64,000 bases of DNA from an uncultured Methylocystaceae bacterium (GTDB taxonomy: Bacteria > Pseudomonadota > Alphaproteobacteria > Rhizobiales > Beijerinckiaceae). The position numbers were made by a program, and so were the translations under genes. The DNA lies in assembly GCA_937870755.1 (NCBI GenBank), contig CALMZV010000068.1:45375-109374 (forward strand), written 5' to 3'. The notes under the pieces were generated by a model. That model was not told the origin of the DNA. It did no database searches and worked only from the letters and a program-made list of their open reading frames with translations. Shown one piece after another: positions 27,364-36,074 of the stretch (position 1 is its first letter; every line of letters begins with the position of its first letter).

Positions 27364-27846
27364 ATGCACACCGAGGCCGCCCCGACCAGCGCCGATTTCG
27401 ACGAGATGCGCGCGCGCGCGCTGATCGAGCCGCTGAAACATCTGGACGGCGCGGCGCTGCCGATCCTCCACGCGCTGCAGCAGGCTTTCGGCTGCATCGA
27501 CGCGCGCGCCGTCGCGCTCGTCGCCGACGCGCTGGATCTTTCGCGCGCCGAAGTGCATGGCCTGGTGACGTTCTATCCGGATTTTCGCGCCACGCCCGAA
27601 CCGCGCCGGGTCGTCAAACTGTGTCGCGGCGAGGCGTGTCAGGCGCTCGGATGCGAGGCGCTGGTGGAAGACCTGGCGGGGCGCGGGGTCGTCGTCGACG
27701 GCGCCGGCGCGGCGGCGGTCGAGAGCGTCTATTGCCTCGGCAATTGCGCGCTCGGCCCGTCCGCGATGGCGGATGGCGAACTCGTCGGGCGGTTGACGCC
27801 GGAAAAACTGGCGCGCCTGTGCGCGCTCGAAAGCGAGGGCGCATGA
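27364..27846 (+). CDS. fdsG: NAD-dependent formate dehydrogenase gamma subunit (NuoE-like)
   Basis: The 160-residue subunit is a thioredoxin-fold [2Fe-2S] protein. Ligands are Cys87, Cys92, Cys124 and Cys128 (CRGEACQ ... CLGNC), spaced C-x4-C and C-x3-C as in NuoE/FdsG. It relays electrons beside the FMN of FdsB. I chose the ATG at 27364 (AGGG upstream); a GTG at 27334 overlapping the CoA-transferase stop is an alternative giving ten more residues. The stop overlaps fdsB by four bases. Confidence 0.93.
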   Translation: MHTEAAPTSADFDEMRARALIEPLKHLDGAALPILHALQQAFGCIDARAVALVADALDLSRAEVHGLVTFYPDFRATPEPRRVVKLCRGEACQALGCEALVEDLAGRGVVVDGAGAAAVESVYCLGNCALGPSAMADGELVGRLTPEKLARLCALESEGA

Positions 27847-29402
27847 CGCCCGTGCGCATTTTCGTGCCGCAGGACGCCGCCGCCGCATCGGTCGGCGCGG
27901 ATGCGGTCGCGCGCGCGCTCGCGCACGAGGCGGCCGCGCGCGGTCTGGCGTTCGACATCGTGCGCACCGGCGCGCGCGGCATGATGTGGCTGGAGCCGCT
28001 CGTCGAGGTGGAGACGCACGGCGGCCGCATCGCCTACGGCCCGGTCGGCGCGGGCGACGTGGCGGGCCTCGTCGACGCCGGCTTTCATGCGGGCGGCGCG
28101 CATCGCCTGCGCCTCGGCGCGATCGAGGATCTCGATTGGATGAAGCGCCAGTCGCGGCTCGTGTTCGCGCGCTGCGGCGTGCAGCATCCGCTGTCGCTCG
28201 ATGACTGGCGCGCGAGGGGCGGTCTTGCCGGACTGAAGCGCGCGCTCGAAATGGGACCGGAAGCCATCGTCGACGCCATTCAGGCTTCCGGCTTGCGCGG
28301 CCGCGGCGGCGCCGGGTTTCCGGCGGGCGTGAAATGGGCGACCGTGCGGGACGCGGAGGCCGACCGCAAATACGTCGTCTGCAATGCCGACGAAGGCGAC
28401 AGCGGAACCTTCGCCGACCGCATGCTGATGGAGGGCGACCCGTTCCAGATCGTCGAGGGCATGATCGTCGCCGGCCTGGCGGTCGGCGCCACGAAGGGCT
28501 TCGTCTATGTGCGCTCCGAATATCCGCGCGCCTTTCGCGCCATGACGCAGGCGATCGCGCGCGCGCAACAGGCCGGCCTCCTGGGCGACGACGTTCTGGG
28601 TTCGCGCCGCGCGTTCCGCATCGAGGTCCGGCTCGGCGCCGGCGCCTATATCTGCGGCGAGGAAATGGCGCTGATCGAAAGTCTCGAGGGCAAGCGCGGC
28701 ATGGTGCGCGCCAAGCCGCCGCTGCCGGCCGTCAGCGGCCTGTTCGGGCGCCCCACGCTCGTCCACAACGTGCTGACGCTCGCGGCCGTTCCCTTCATCC
28801 TTGCACATGGCGCGGACGCCTATGCCGCCTATGGCGTAGGCCGCTCGCGCGGCACGATGCCGATCCAGCTCGCCGGCAACGTCAAACGCGGCGGGCTGAT
28901 CGAGGCGGGGTTCGGATTGTCGTTGCGCGAGATCGTCGAGGATTTCGGCGGCGGAACGCTGTCGGGTCGTCCGGTGCGCGCGGTGCAGCTCGGCGGCCCG
29001 CTCGGCGCCTATCTGCCGGAGACGGCGCTCGACGTGAAATTCGACTATGAATCGCTTTCCGCCGTCGGCGGAATGCTGGGTCACGGCGGAATCGTCGTGT
29101 TCGACGACAGTGTCGACATGGCGCGGCAGGCGCGGTTCGCCTTCGCGTTCTGCGCGCGCGAAAGCTGTGGCAAATGCACGCCCTGCCGCATCGGCGCGGT
29201 GCGCGGGCTGGAGACGATGGACCGCATCATCGCCGGCGAGAACGTCGAGGCCAATATCGCGCTGGTGCGCGATCTCGGCGCGTTGATGAGCGAAGCCTCG
29301 CTCTGCGCGATGGGCGGCCTGACGCCCGCGCCCGTCTTGAGCGCGCTCCGCCATTTCGGCGTGGATTTCCGCGCGCGCCGCACTCGGGAGGCAGGATCAT
29401 GA
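27843..29402 (+). CDS. fdsB: NAD-dependent formate dehydrogenase beta subunit (NuoF-like)
   Basis: The 519-residue diaphorase subunit binds FMN, NAD and a [4Fe-4S] cluster, passing electrons from formate to NAD. An N-terminal thioredoxin-like part (about 1-110) is followed by the FMN/NAD motif GLRGRGGAGFP at 150-160 and CNADEGDSGTF at 180-190. The cluster ligands are Cys442, Cys445 and Cys448 (ESCGKCTPC) with Cys488 (SLCAMG). The start overlaps the fdsG stop (ATGA), and its stop overlaps fdsA in the same way. This tight coupling matches a fixed-stoichiometry complex in the cytoplasm. Confidence 0.95.
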   Translation: MTPVRIFVPQDAAAASVGADAVARALAHEAAARGLAFDIVRTGARGMMWLEPLVEVETHGGRIAYGPVGAGDVAGLVDAGFHAGGAHRLRLGAIEDLDWMKRQSRLVFARCGVQHPLSLDDWRARGGLAGLKRALEMGPEAIVDAIQASGLRGRGGAGFPAGVKWATVRDAEADRKYVVCNADEGDSGTFADRMLMEGDPFQIVEGMIVAGLAVGATKGFVYVRSEYPRAFRAMTQAIARAQQAGLLGDDVLGSRRAFRIEVRLGAGAYICGEEMALIESLEGKRGMVRAKPPLPAVSGLFGRPTLVHNVLTLAAVPFILAHGADAYAAYGVGRSRGTMPIQLAGNVKRGGLIEAGFGLSLREIVEDFGGGTLSGRPVRAVQLGGPLGAYLPETALDVKFDYESLSAVGGMLGHGGIVVFDDSVDMARQARFAFAFCARESCGKCTPCRIGAVRGLETMDRIIAGENVEANIALVRDLGALMSEASLCAMGGLTPAPVLSALRHFGVDFRARRTREAGS

Positions 29403-32236
29403 GCCTCATGAAGGAGATCGATTTCGGCACGCCGCCCGGGACGGCGGGCAAGGACGTCTGGCTCGTCGTCGATGGCGAGCGCGTGCGCGTTCCCGCCGGT
29501 ACGTCGGTGATGGCGGCCGCCATGAAACGCGGCGTGACGATTCCCAGATTGTGCGCGACCGACATGCTGGAGCCGTTCGGCTCCTGCCGGCTGTGTCTGG
29601 TCGAAATCGAAGGGCGTCGCGGCGCGCCGGCCTCCTGCACCACGCCGGTGGAGGAAGGCATGGTGGTGACGACGCAATCGCCGCGCCTCGCCGCGCTGCG
29701 CAGGGGCGTGATGGAGCTCTACATCTCCGACCATCCGCTCGATTGCCTTGTCTGCGCGGCCAACGGCGATTGCGAGTTGCAGGACATGGCGGGCGCGGTC
29801 GGTCTGCGCGAGGTGCGCTACGGCGCGGGCGCGAACCATTGTTCGGACGCCAGGGACGAGTCCAATCCCTATTTCAGTTACGATCCGTCGAAATGCATCG
29901 TCTGCAATCGCTGCGTGCGCGCGTGCGAGGAGGTGCAGGGAACATTCGCGCTGACCGTCGCGGGCCGCGGGTTCGACGCGCGCATCGCGCCGGGCGCGAC
30001 GGATTTTCTGTCGTCGGAATGCGTGTCGTGCGGCGCCTGCGTGCAGGCTTGTCCGACCGCGACTCTGATTGAGAAATCGGTGGTCGCCGCCGGCCAGCCC
30101 GAACACGCGGTCCTCACCACGTGCGCCTATTGCGGCGTCGGCTGCACGTTCCGCGCCGAGATGCAGGGCGAGCGGGTGGTGCGCATGGTTCCGGCCAGGA
30201 GCGGCCGCGCGAACGAGGGCCATTCCTGCGTCAAGGGTCGTTTCGCATGGGGCTATGCGACCCATCCCGACCGCATTCTCAAGCCGATGGTGCGCGAGCG
30301 GATAGAGGACGCATGGCGCGAGGTGTCGTGGCGCGAGGCCATCGCCTTCGCCGCGGCGCGGCTGAAGCGCATTCAGGCCTCGCACGGCAGGCAGGCGGTC
30401 GGCGCCATCACCTCCTCGCGCTGCACGAACGAGGAAGTCTATCTCGTGCAGAAACTCGCGCGCGCCGCGTTCGGCAACAACAATGTCGACACCTGCGCGC
30501 GCGTGTGCCACGCGCCGACCGGTTACGGCTTGAAGACGGCGTTCGGAACCTCCGCCGGCACCCAGGATTTCAGGTCGGTCGAACAGGCCGACGTCGTATT
30601 GCTGATCGGCGCCAACCCGACCGACGGCCATCCGGTCTTCGCCTCGCGTCTTAAGAAGCGCCTGCGCGCGGGCGCGAAACTGATCGTGATCGACCCGCGG
30701 AGAATAGACCTCGTCAGGACGCCGCATGTCCGCGCGGCGCACCATCTCGCCGTGCGCCCGGGCGCCAACGTCGCGCTCGTCAACGCGCTCGCGCATGTCA
30801 TCGCGACCGAAAGTCTGATCGACGAGGACTATGTGCGCGCCCGCTGTTCGTGGGACGATTTCGCGCTGTGGCGCGATTTCGTCGCGCGCCCGGAAAATTC
30901 TCCCGAGGCGATGGCGCCCCACACCGGCGTCGATGCGCGGGAGGTGCGCGCGGCCGCCCGGCTCTATGCCAAGGCCCGGAACGCGGCGATCTATTACGGG
31001 CTCGGCGTCACCGAACACAGTCAGGGTTCGACAATGGTCATGGGCCTCGCCAATCTGGCGATGGCGACCGGCAATGTCGGGCGCGCGGGCGTGGGCGTGA
31101 ACCCGCTGCGCGGACAGAACAACGTGCAGGGTTCGTGCGACATGGGATCCTTCCCGCACGAACTGCCGGGCTATCGCCACATTTCGGACGCGGGCGTGCG
31201 CGCCGCGTTCGAAGTCGCGTGGGGCGTGCGGCTCGACGCGGAACCCGGCCTGCGCATCATGAACATGCTGGACGAGGCGCTCGAAGGGCGCTTTCGCGGC
31301 ATCTATATCCAGGGCGAGGATATCGCTCAGTCCGACCCCAACACGCAGCATGTCGCGGCGGCCCTCGCCGCGATGGACTGCGTGATCGTGCAGGATCTTT
31401 TCCTGAACGAGACGGCGAAATACGCGCACGTTTTCCTGCCCGGCGCTTCGTTCCTCGAAAAGGACGGCACGTTCACCAACGCCGAACGTCGCATCAACCG
31501 TGTGCGCAAGGTCATGCGTCCGCGCGCCGGCAAGGACGAATGGCGCATCACGTGCGATCTCGCCGCCGCGCTGGGCTTCGCGATGGAGTACGACGGTCCG
31601 TCCGAGATCATGGACGAGATAGCTCGCCTCACGCCGAGTTTCGCTGGCGTGAGCTACGACAAGCTGGAGCGGCTCGGCTCGGTGCAGTGGCCCTGCAACG
31701 ACGCCGCGCCCGAAGGCACGCCGACCATGCATGTCGGCGCCTTCGTCTCGGGCGCCGGTCGGTTCATGCTCACCGAATATGTGCCGACCGACGAGCGCAC
31801 CGGACCGCGTTTTCCGCTCATTCTCACAACCGGGCGCATTCTCGCGCAATACAATGTCGGCGCGCAGACCCGGCGCACGGACAACGACGTGTGGCATGCC
31901 GAAGACGTTCTGGAAATCCATCCCCACGACGCCGAGCAGCGCGGCGTCGTGTCGGGCGATCTGGTCGCGCTCGCAAGCCGCTCGGGCGAGATCGCGTTGC
32001 GCGCGCGTGTGTCCGAGCGCATGCAGCCGGGCGTCGTCTACACCACGTTCCATCACGCCAGGACCGGCGCGAATGTGGTGACGACGGATTATTCCGACTG
32101 GGCGACCAACTGTCCGGAATACAAGGTGACGGCGGTGGAGGTGCGGCGCACCAACGCGTTGTCGGCGTGGCAGCGGCAGGACGCGCAGGACGACGTTCGC
32201 CTCAGACGGATCGGCCCGCGCGATGCCGCAGAATAG
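29399..32236 (+). CDS. fdsA: NAD-dependent formate dehydrogenase alpha subunit (Mo-bisMGD catalytic)
   Basis: The 945-residue catalytic subunit oxidises formate to CO2. It carries a [2Fe-2S] set (Cys52, 63, 66, 80), the NuoG-like His112-Cys116-119-125 set, two ferredoxin-type [4Fe-4S] motifs (166-169-172-176 and 208-211-214-218), and the molybdopterin-proximal set Cys242-245-249-277. The molybdenum ligand is Cys370, followed by His371 in RVCHAPTGYG, so it is the Cys and not the selenocysteine form. The Mo-binding and C-terminal MopB domains are complete (VFLPGASFLEKDGTFTNAER; NCPEYKVTAVE). The length matches the soluble FdsA type (about 950). It overlaps fdhD by 14 bp. Confidence 0.97.
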   Translation: MSLMKEIDFGTPPGTAGKDVWLVVDGERVRVPAGTSVMAAAMKRGVTIPRLCATDMLEPFGSCRLCLVEIEGRRGAPASCTTPVEEGMVVTTQSPRLAALRRGVMELYISDHPLDCLVCAANGDCELQDMAGAVGLREVRYGAGANHCSDARDESNPYFSYDPSKCIVCNRCVRACEEVQGTFALTVAGRGFDARIAPGATDFLSSECVSCGACVQACPTATLIEKSVVAAGQPEHAVLTTCAYCGVGCTFRAEMQGERVVRMVPARSGRANEGHSCVKGRFAWGYATHPDRILKPMVRERIEDAWREVSWREAIAFAAARLKRIQASHGRQAVGAITSSRCTNEEVYLVQKLARAAFGNNNVDTCARVCHAPTGYGLKTAFGTSAGTQDFRSVEQADVVLLIGANPTDGHPVFASRLKKRLRAGAKLIVIDPRRIDLVRTPHVRAAHHLAVRPGANVALVNALAHVIATESLIDEDYVRARCSWDDFALWRDFVARPENSPEAMAPHTGVDAREVRAAARLYAKARNAAIYYGLGVTEHSQGSTMVMGLANLAMATGNVGRAGVGVNPLRGQNNVQGSCDMGSFPHELPGYRHISDAGVRAAFEVAWGVRLDAEPGLRIMNMLDEALEGRFRGIYIQGEDIAQSDPNTQHVAAALAAMDCVIVQDLFLNETAKYAHVFLPGASFLEKDGTFTNAERRINRVRKVMRPRAGKDEWRITCDLAAALGFAMEYDGPSEIMDEIARLTPSFAGVSYDKLERLGSVQWPCNDAAPEGTPTMHVGAFVSGAGRFMLTEYVPTDERTGPRFPLILTTGRILAQYNVGAQTRRTDNDVWHAEDVLEIHPHDAEQRGVVSGDLVALASRSGEIALRARVSERMQPGVVYTTFHHARTGANVVTTDYSDWATNCPEYKVTAVEVRRTNALSAWQRQDAQDDVRLRRIGPRDAAE

Positions 32237-33059
32237 GACCGAGGAGGCGCTCGCGCCCTCGCGCGCGGTGGAGGCCGTCGCGATCTCCTTCGCCGATGGC
32301 GCGGCCGTGCGTCGGTCGACGCATGCGGCGGTCGAAACGCCGGTCGAATTCTCTTACGGCGGCATTCCTCACGCGGTGATGATGGCGACGCCCGCCGATC
32401 TCGAGGATTTCGTCGTCGGCTTTTCCATCACCGAAGGCGTGGTGCGCGCGCCCTCGGACATACGCGCCTTCGACATCGCGCCGCGCGCCGACGGCGTGGC
32501 CATCGCCGTCGAGCTTTCGGCCGACGCGCTCGGCCGCCATCTGGCGCGCCGCCGCACCTTGAGCGGGCGAACCTCCTGCGGCCTGTGCGGCGTCGAGAGC
32601 CTGACCGACCTGCGCTCCACGCTGGCGCGCGTGCGTGCGGCGCGCCTGTCGGCGCGCGCCCTGCAACGCGCCCTCGGCGAACTCGAACGCGCCCAGCCGC
32701 TGAACGCGGCGACCCGCGCGACGCACGCCGCCGCATGGGCCGACGCCTCGGGCGCGCTCGTCTGCGTGCGCGAAGATGTCGGGCGCCACAACGCGCTCGA
32801 CAAGCTGATCGGCGCGCGGCTGCGCGCGGGCGCCGACGGCGCGGACGGGTTCGTGCTCGTCACCAGCCGCGCCTCGTTCGAAATGGTGGAGAAGACGGCG
32901 ACTTTCGGCGCCGGAACGCTCGTCTCCATCTCCGCGCCGACGATGCTCGCCATCGAGCGCGCGGAAAAACTCGAACTGACCCTGATCGGCGTCGCGCGCC
33001 CTGACGGCGCGCTCGTCTATGCGGGCGCTACGCCATGGAGGAGCGGACGCGATGGATGA
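32223..33059 (+). CDS. fdhD: FdhD/FdsC sulfurtransferase for formate dehydrogenase maturation
   Basis: The 278-residue protein moves sulfur from a cysteine desulfurase to the molybdenum cofactor and is needed for an active formate dehydrogenase. The persulfide-carrying pair is Cys119 and Cys122 in GRTSCGLCGVES. VREDVGRHNALDKLIG and TSRASFEMVEKTA are the other family blocks. In fds operons this gene is often named fdsC. It overlaps fdsA by 14 bases and fdsD by 8, so it is clearly part of the operon. Confidence 0.95.
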   Translation: MPQNRTEEALAPSRAVEAVAISFADGAAVRRSTHAAVETPVEFSYGGIPHAVMMATPADLEDFVVGFSITEGVVRAPSDIRAFDIAPRADGVAIAVELSADALGRHLARRRTLSGRTSCGLCGVESLTDLRSTLARVRAARLSARALQRALGELERAQPLNAATRATHAAAWADASGALVCVREDVGRHNALDKLIGARLRAGADGADGFVLVTSRASFEMVEKTATFGAGTLVSISAPTMLAIERAEKLELTLIGVARPDGALVYAGATPWRSGRDG

Positions 33060-33294
33060 CGCGACCATATCGCCGCACTATCGGCGCAAGCTGGCGCGCA
33101 TGGCGGGCCAGATCGCGGAATTCTTCAAGGCATGGCCGCCGGAAAAGGCGACGACGGCGATCGCCGACCACATCAATCAGTTCTGGTCGCCGCGCATGCG
33201 CGCCGATTTGCTCGCGCTCGTGGCGGCGGGCGGCGACGATCTGCATCCGCTGGTCGTGCAGGCGGCGGCCCGCGTGAGAAAGCCGGCGACGTGA
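33052..33294 (+). CDS. fdsD: Formate dehydrogenase delta subunit
   Basis: This 80-residue acidic-to-basic helical protein matches FdsD: RKLARMAGQIAEFFKAWP, then ADHINQFWSPRMRADLLAL, then HPLVVQAA. FdsD is a small subunit or assembly factor of soluble NAD-dependent formate dehydrogenase, without cofactor motifs. The ATG at 33052 has GGAGGAGC upstream and overlaps fdhD by 8 bp. It closes the canonical fdsGBACD order. Confidence 0.93.
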   Translation: MDDATISPHYRRKLARMAGQIAEFFKAWPPEKATTAIADHINQFWSPRMRADLLALVAAGGDDLHPLVVQAAARVRKPAT

Positions 33295-33453
33295 GGAGAA
33301 CGCGCGCTTTTCCGGGGTCTCGCTTTCGGCCTGCTCGCAGCGGCGCATGCGGCGCCGGCGCAGGGTTACGCCGCGCCGAATTCACGGCTTTCGGAGACCG
33401 ACGCGCGCCGCTTTGCGGAAATCAGGATATGGGAACGCCGGCGCGGATGCTGA
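33291..33453 (+). pseudogene. Small secreted-peptide gene with an apparent frameshift
   Basis: A GTG at 33291 overlaps the fdsD stop and reads MRRTRAF. At the run TTTTCCGGGG (33308-33317) the coding-like signal moves to the +1 frame, which reads RGLAFGLLAAAHAAPAQG (a good signal peptide with cleavage after AHA or PAQ), then NSRLSETDARRFAEIRIWE and stops at 33453. The second frame has no usable start codon of its own. Removing one base would give a secreted peptide of about 53 residues. It is either a one-base disruption, a sequence error or a frameshifted gene. I do not recognise the family. Confidence 0.5.
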
Positions 33454-33481
33454 GCGCCGCCGCGCAACGATGGAAGGGCCA

Positions 33482-34258
33482 ATGACCGACGAAACGCCGC
33501 CGAAAGCCAGGACGCCGCGCCCGGCCGATTCGATGATGGAGAAGCTGACCCTCACCCTCTTCGGCTTCGTGCTGACGGGCGTGGTCGGCGGCATGTTGAC
33601 GACCTGGATTCAGCAGCGCGGCTGGGCGTGGCAGAACCGCGTGTCCGGCATCGAGAAAGACGTCGCCAATGTCGTGGCCGCCAACAAGACGACGTCGGAA
33701 CTGATCAATCTGCGCTGGCACGCCGCCTACCGCATGACGCGCGCCATCGAACGCGAGGAGGACGAGGCGTCGTGGCGCGAGGCGCGCGCAAGTTTCGATC
33801 AGGCCGATCGCGAGTGGGCGCTGCATTATTCGAACGCCGTGCGCGATGTGGAATTCAACGTGGACGCGCCGTTCGGCGTCGCATCGGACGACCTCGCCAA
33901 GGTCTGGACGGTCGATTGCGTCAAGCCCGGCGGCGTCTTTCCGTTCGAGACCCGGTCGGCGCGCGTGCTGCTGGAGATGGTCAATCATTGCCATGGCCAG
34001 TTGAAGGGCGTGCTGGACCCGCTGATCGTCGCCCAGCCCGAGGAGCGGCGCATGACCAGGGCCAATCGTGAGCGGATCGACGAATCGTATCGTCGTCTCG
34101 ACCGGCTCTACAAAATGAACGACGTTTTGCGTTGCGTGATTTTCGACCGCGCGGTCTCCATCCGCAACGCGCAATCGACCCAGTCCTACTGGAGCGCGTT
34201 CTTCGGCGTGGAGACGGCCACCTACCAGCCCGGCCGCAAATTGTCCGATTGCGTCTGA
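33482..34258 (+). CDS. Unknown membrane-anchored protein
   Basis: I do not recognise this 258-residue protein. After a polar, proline-rich N-terminus there is one hydrophobic segment at about residues 19-36 (TLTLFGFVLTGVVGGMLT), then a helical region with EKDVANVVAANKTTSELINL. The remainder is soluble and rich in Arg, Glu and aromatic residues, with three cysteines (near 152, 166 and 258, the last being the penultimate residue). A single-pass protein with a long soluble domain is likely. The ATG at 33482 follows AAGGGCC; another Met four codons upstream lacks a site. It converges on the phosphate permease with 4 bp between stops. Linkage to the fds operon is positional only. Confidence 0.75.
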   Translation: MTDETPPKARTPRPADSMMEKLTLTLFGFVLTGVVGGMLTTWIQQRGWAWQNRVSGIEKDVANVVAANKTTSELINLRWHAAYRMTRAIEREEDEASWREARASFDQADREWALHYSNAVRDVEFNVDAPFGVASDDLAKVWTVDCVKPGGVFPFETRSARVLLEMVNHCHGQLKGVLDPLIVAQPEERRMTRANRERIDESYRRLDRLYKMNDVLRCVIFDRAVSIRNAQSTQSYWSAFFGVETATYQPGRKLSDCV

Positions 34259-34262
34259 CCGC

Positions 34263-35264
34263 TCAGGGTATGAAGGCGCCGGAGAGCCAGTAGAAGAACG
34301 CCGCGATCGCGCCGGCGGCCGGCATGGTGACGATCCAGGCCACGACGATGTCCTTCGCCACGTTCCACCGCACGGCCGACATGCGCCGCGCCGCGCCCAC
34401 GCCCACGATCGCGCCGGTAATCGTATGGGTCGTCGAAACCGGAATGCCGAGCGCGGTTGCGCCGAACAGCGTGATGGCGCCGCCGGTCTCGGCGCAGAAA
34501 CCCTGCACCGGCTGCAACCGGGTGATGCGGGAGCCCATCGTGTGAACGATGCGCCAGCCGCCGAACAGCGTGCCGAGCCCCATCGCCGCCTGGCATGTGA
34601 TGACCACCCAGAACGGAACGTAGAATTTGTCGCCGAGCTGCCCGTGCGAGTAGAGCAGGACCGCGATGATGCCCATCGTCTTCTGCGCGTCGTTGCCGCC
34701 GTGGCCGAGCGAATAGAGCGATGCGGACACGAATTGAAGCCCGCGGAAAATGCGATCGACGGCGAACGGGGCGGTGCGGCGGAATGTCCATGCCACGATC
34801 AGCACCAGCACCAGCGCGAGCAGAAAGCCGAACAGGGGCGATCCGATGATGGCCGCGCCCGTCTTGGCGAGTCCTTTCCACACGATGGCGTCCAGCCCGC
34901 CTTTCGACAGGCCCGCGCCCACCAGTCCTCCGATCAGCGCGTGCGACGAGCTGGAGGGAATGCCCGCCAGCCACGTGATGACGTTCCACGATATCGCGCC
35001 CATCAGCGCGCCGAAGATCACGCGATCGTCGACGAGATTGGGCGCCACGATGCCGGTGCCGACGGTCTGCGCCACATGGAGGCCGAAGAACAGGAACGCG
35101 ATGAAATTGAAGAAGGCCGCCCAGCCCACCGCGTATTGCGGCGAGAGCACGCGCGTCGAAACGATGGTGGCGATGGAATTGGCCGCATCGTGCAGGCCGT
35201 TCAGAAAGTCGAACGCCAGCGCGACGAGGATCAGGAAAATGAGGATCAGGAGAACCTGGTCCAC
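34263..35264 (-). CDS. PiT-family inorganic phosphate permease
   Basis: The 333-residue membrane protein has the PiT signature FLNGLHDAANSIATIVSTRVL near the N-terminus and its inverted copy YSLGHGGNDAQKTMGIIA. A third element GIPVSTTHTITGAIVGVG follows the family pattern. It is a low-affinity phosphate (metal-phosphate) symporter. The start is a GTG preceded by GAGAGG, 9 bp after the DUF47 gene stop, so the two are translated from one message. Confidence 0.94.
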   Translation of the reverse strand: MDQVLLILIFLILVALAFDFLNGLHDAANSIATIVSTRVLSPQYAVGWAAFFNFIAFLFFGLHVAQTVGTGIVAPNLVDDRVIFGALMGAISWNVITWLAGIPSSSSHALIGGLVGAGLSKGGLDAIVWKGLAKTGAAIIGSPLFGFLLALVLVLIVAWTFRRTAPFAVDRIFRGLQFVSASLYSLGHGGNDAQKTMGIIAVLLYSHGQLGDKFYVPFWVVITCQAAMGLGTLFGGWRIVHTMGSRITRLQPVQGFCAETGGAITLFGATALGIPVSTTHTITGAIVGVGAARRMSAVRWNVAKDIVVAWIVTMPAAGAIAAFFYWLSGAFIP

Positions 35265-35273
35265 GGCGGCCTC

Positions 35274-35918
35274 TCAGATATGTTCGATGACGATGCCGCT
35301 GATCTGGCTGGCGACGTCCTCCAGCCGGTCCATCACCTTTTCCAGATGGTCGTAGACTTCCGTCCCGACCACGAAGGCCATCGGATCGTTCGTGCGGTGA
35401 GCCTGATAAAGCGCTTTCACGCCGCTGTCGTGCAATTCGTCGACGCGCTCTTCCAGCCGCGTCATCTCCACCGACAGGGCCGCGATCCGCGCGTTCTTTT
35501 CGCGCATGTCGGGCAGGAGCGAGACCATCTTGCCGGCCAGTTCGGCGGCCTCCACGATCACCTCGCCCATCTGCACCATCGCCGGCTCGAACGCGGAAAT
35601 GTCGAACAGCGAGATTTTCTTGGCTGTGCGCTGGATCTGGTCGATGGCGTCGTCGAGCGCGGTCGAAAGTCCGCTCACGTCGGAGCGGTCGAACGGCGTG
35701 ATGAAACTGCGGCGCACGGCCAGCAGCACCTCGCGCGTGATGGCGTCCGCCTCCATTTCGACGCGCGAGATTTCCGAGGCGTGCTGCGCCACGGTGTCGC
35801 CGCCTTCGAGCAGCCGGCGCAGCGCGTGCGCGCCTTCGATGATCTTGGCGGCGTGCTCGGAATAAAGGACGAAGAACTTGTCCTCGCGCGGCATCAGCGC
35901 CTGAAACCAGCGGAGCAT
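35274..35918 (-). CDS. DUF47 (PhoU-like) partner of the phosphate permease
   Basis: The 214-residue all-helical protein starts MLRWFQALMPREDKFFVLY and ends VEVYDHLEKVMDRLEDVASQ-like, as in the TIGR00153/DUF47 family. Coupled DUF47-pit pairs are widespread, and the DUF47 member is thought to modulate the permease. The internal helices carry acidic clusters (ISRVEMEADAITREV) that bind metal ions in PhoU relatives. The ATG at 35918 has GAGAGG upstream; an earlier in-frame start is not supported. Confidence 0.92.
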   Translation of the reverse strand: MLRWFQALMPREDKFFVLYSEHAAKIIEGAHALRRLLEGGDTVAQHASEISRVEMEADAITREVLLAVRRSFITPFDRSDVSGLSTALDDAIDQIQRTAKKISLFDISAFEPAMVQMGEVIVEAAELAGKMVSLLPDMREKNARIAALSVEMTRLEERVDELHDSGVKALYQAHRTNDPMAFVVGTEVYDHLEKVMDRLEDVASQISGIVIEHI

Positions 35919-36074
35919 GACGTCCTCTCGGGTTTGGTCGCTTGAGCGATCCTTGCGGCTTTGCCTATGCCCGGCGCGCCGCCGCGGCAAGCGCGTGGCG
36001 TCAAAACCTGGGGAAAAAAGCGCCCGGCCGGCGGAATTTGCGGAAATGTCGCAGAACGGCGATCGATGCGCGCC

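Noticed and set aside
36001..36074. Small gene between DUF47 and DUF2270
   Set aside because: The open frames are short, without ribosome sites, and biased like antisense.
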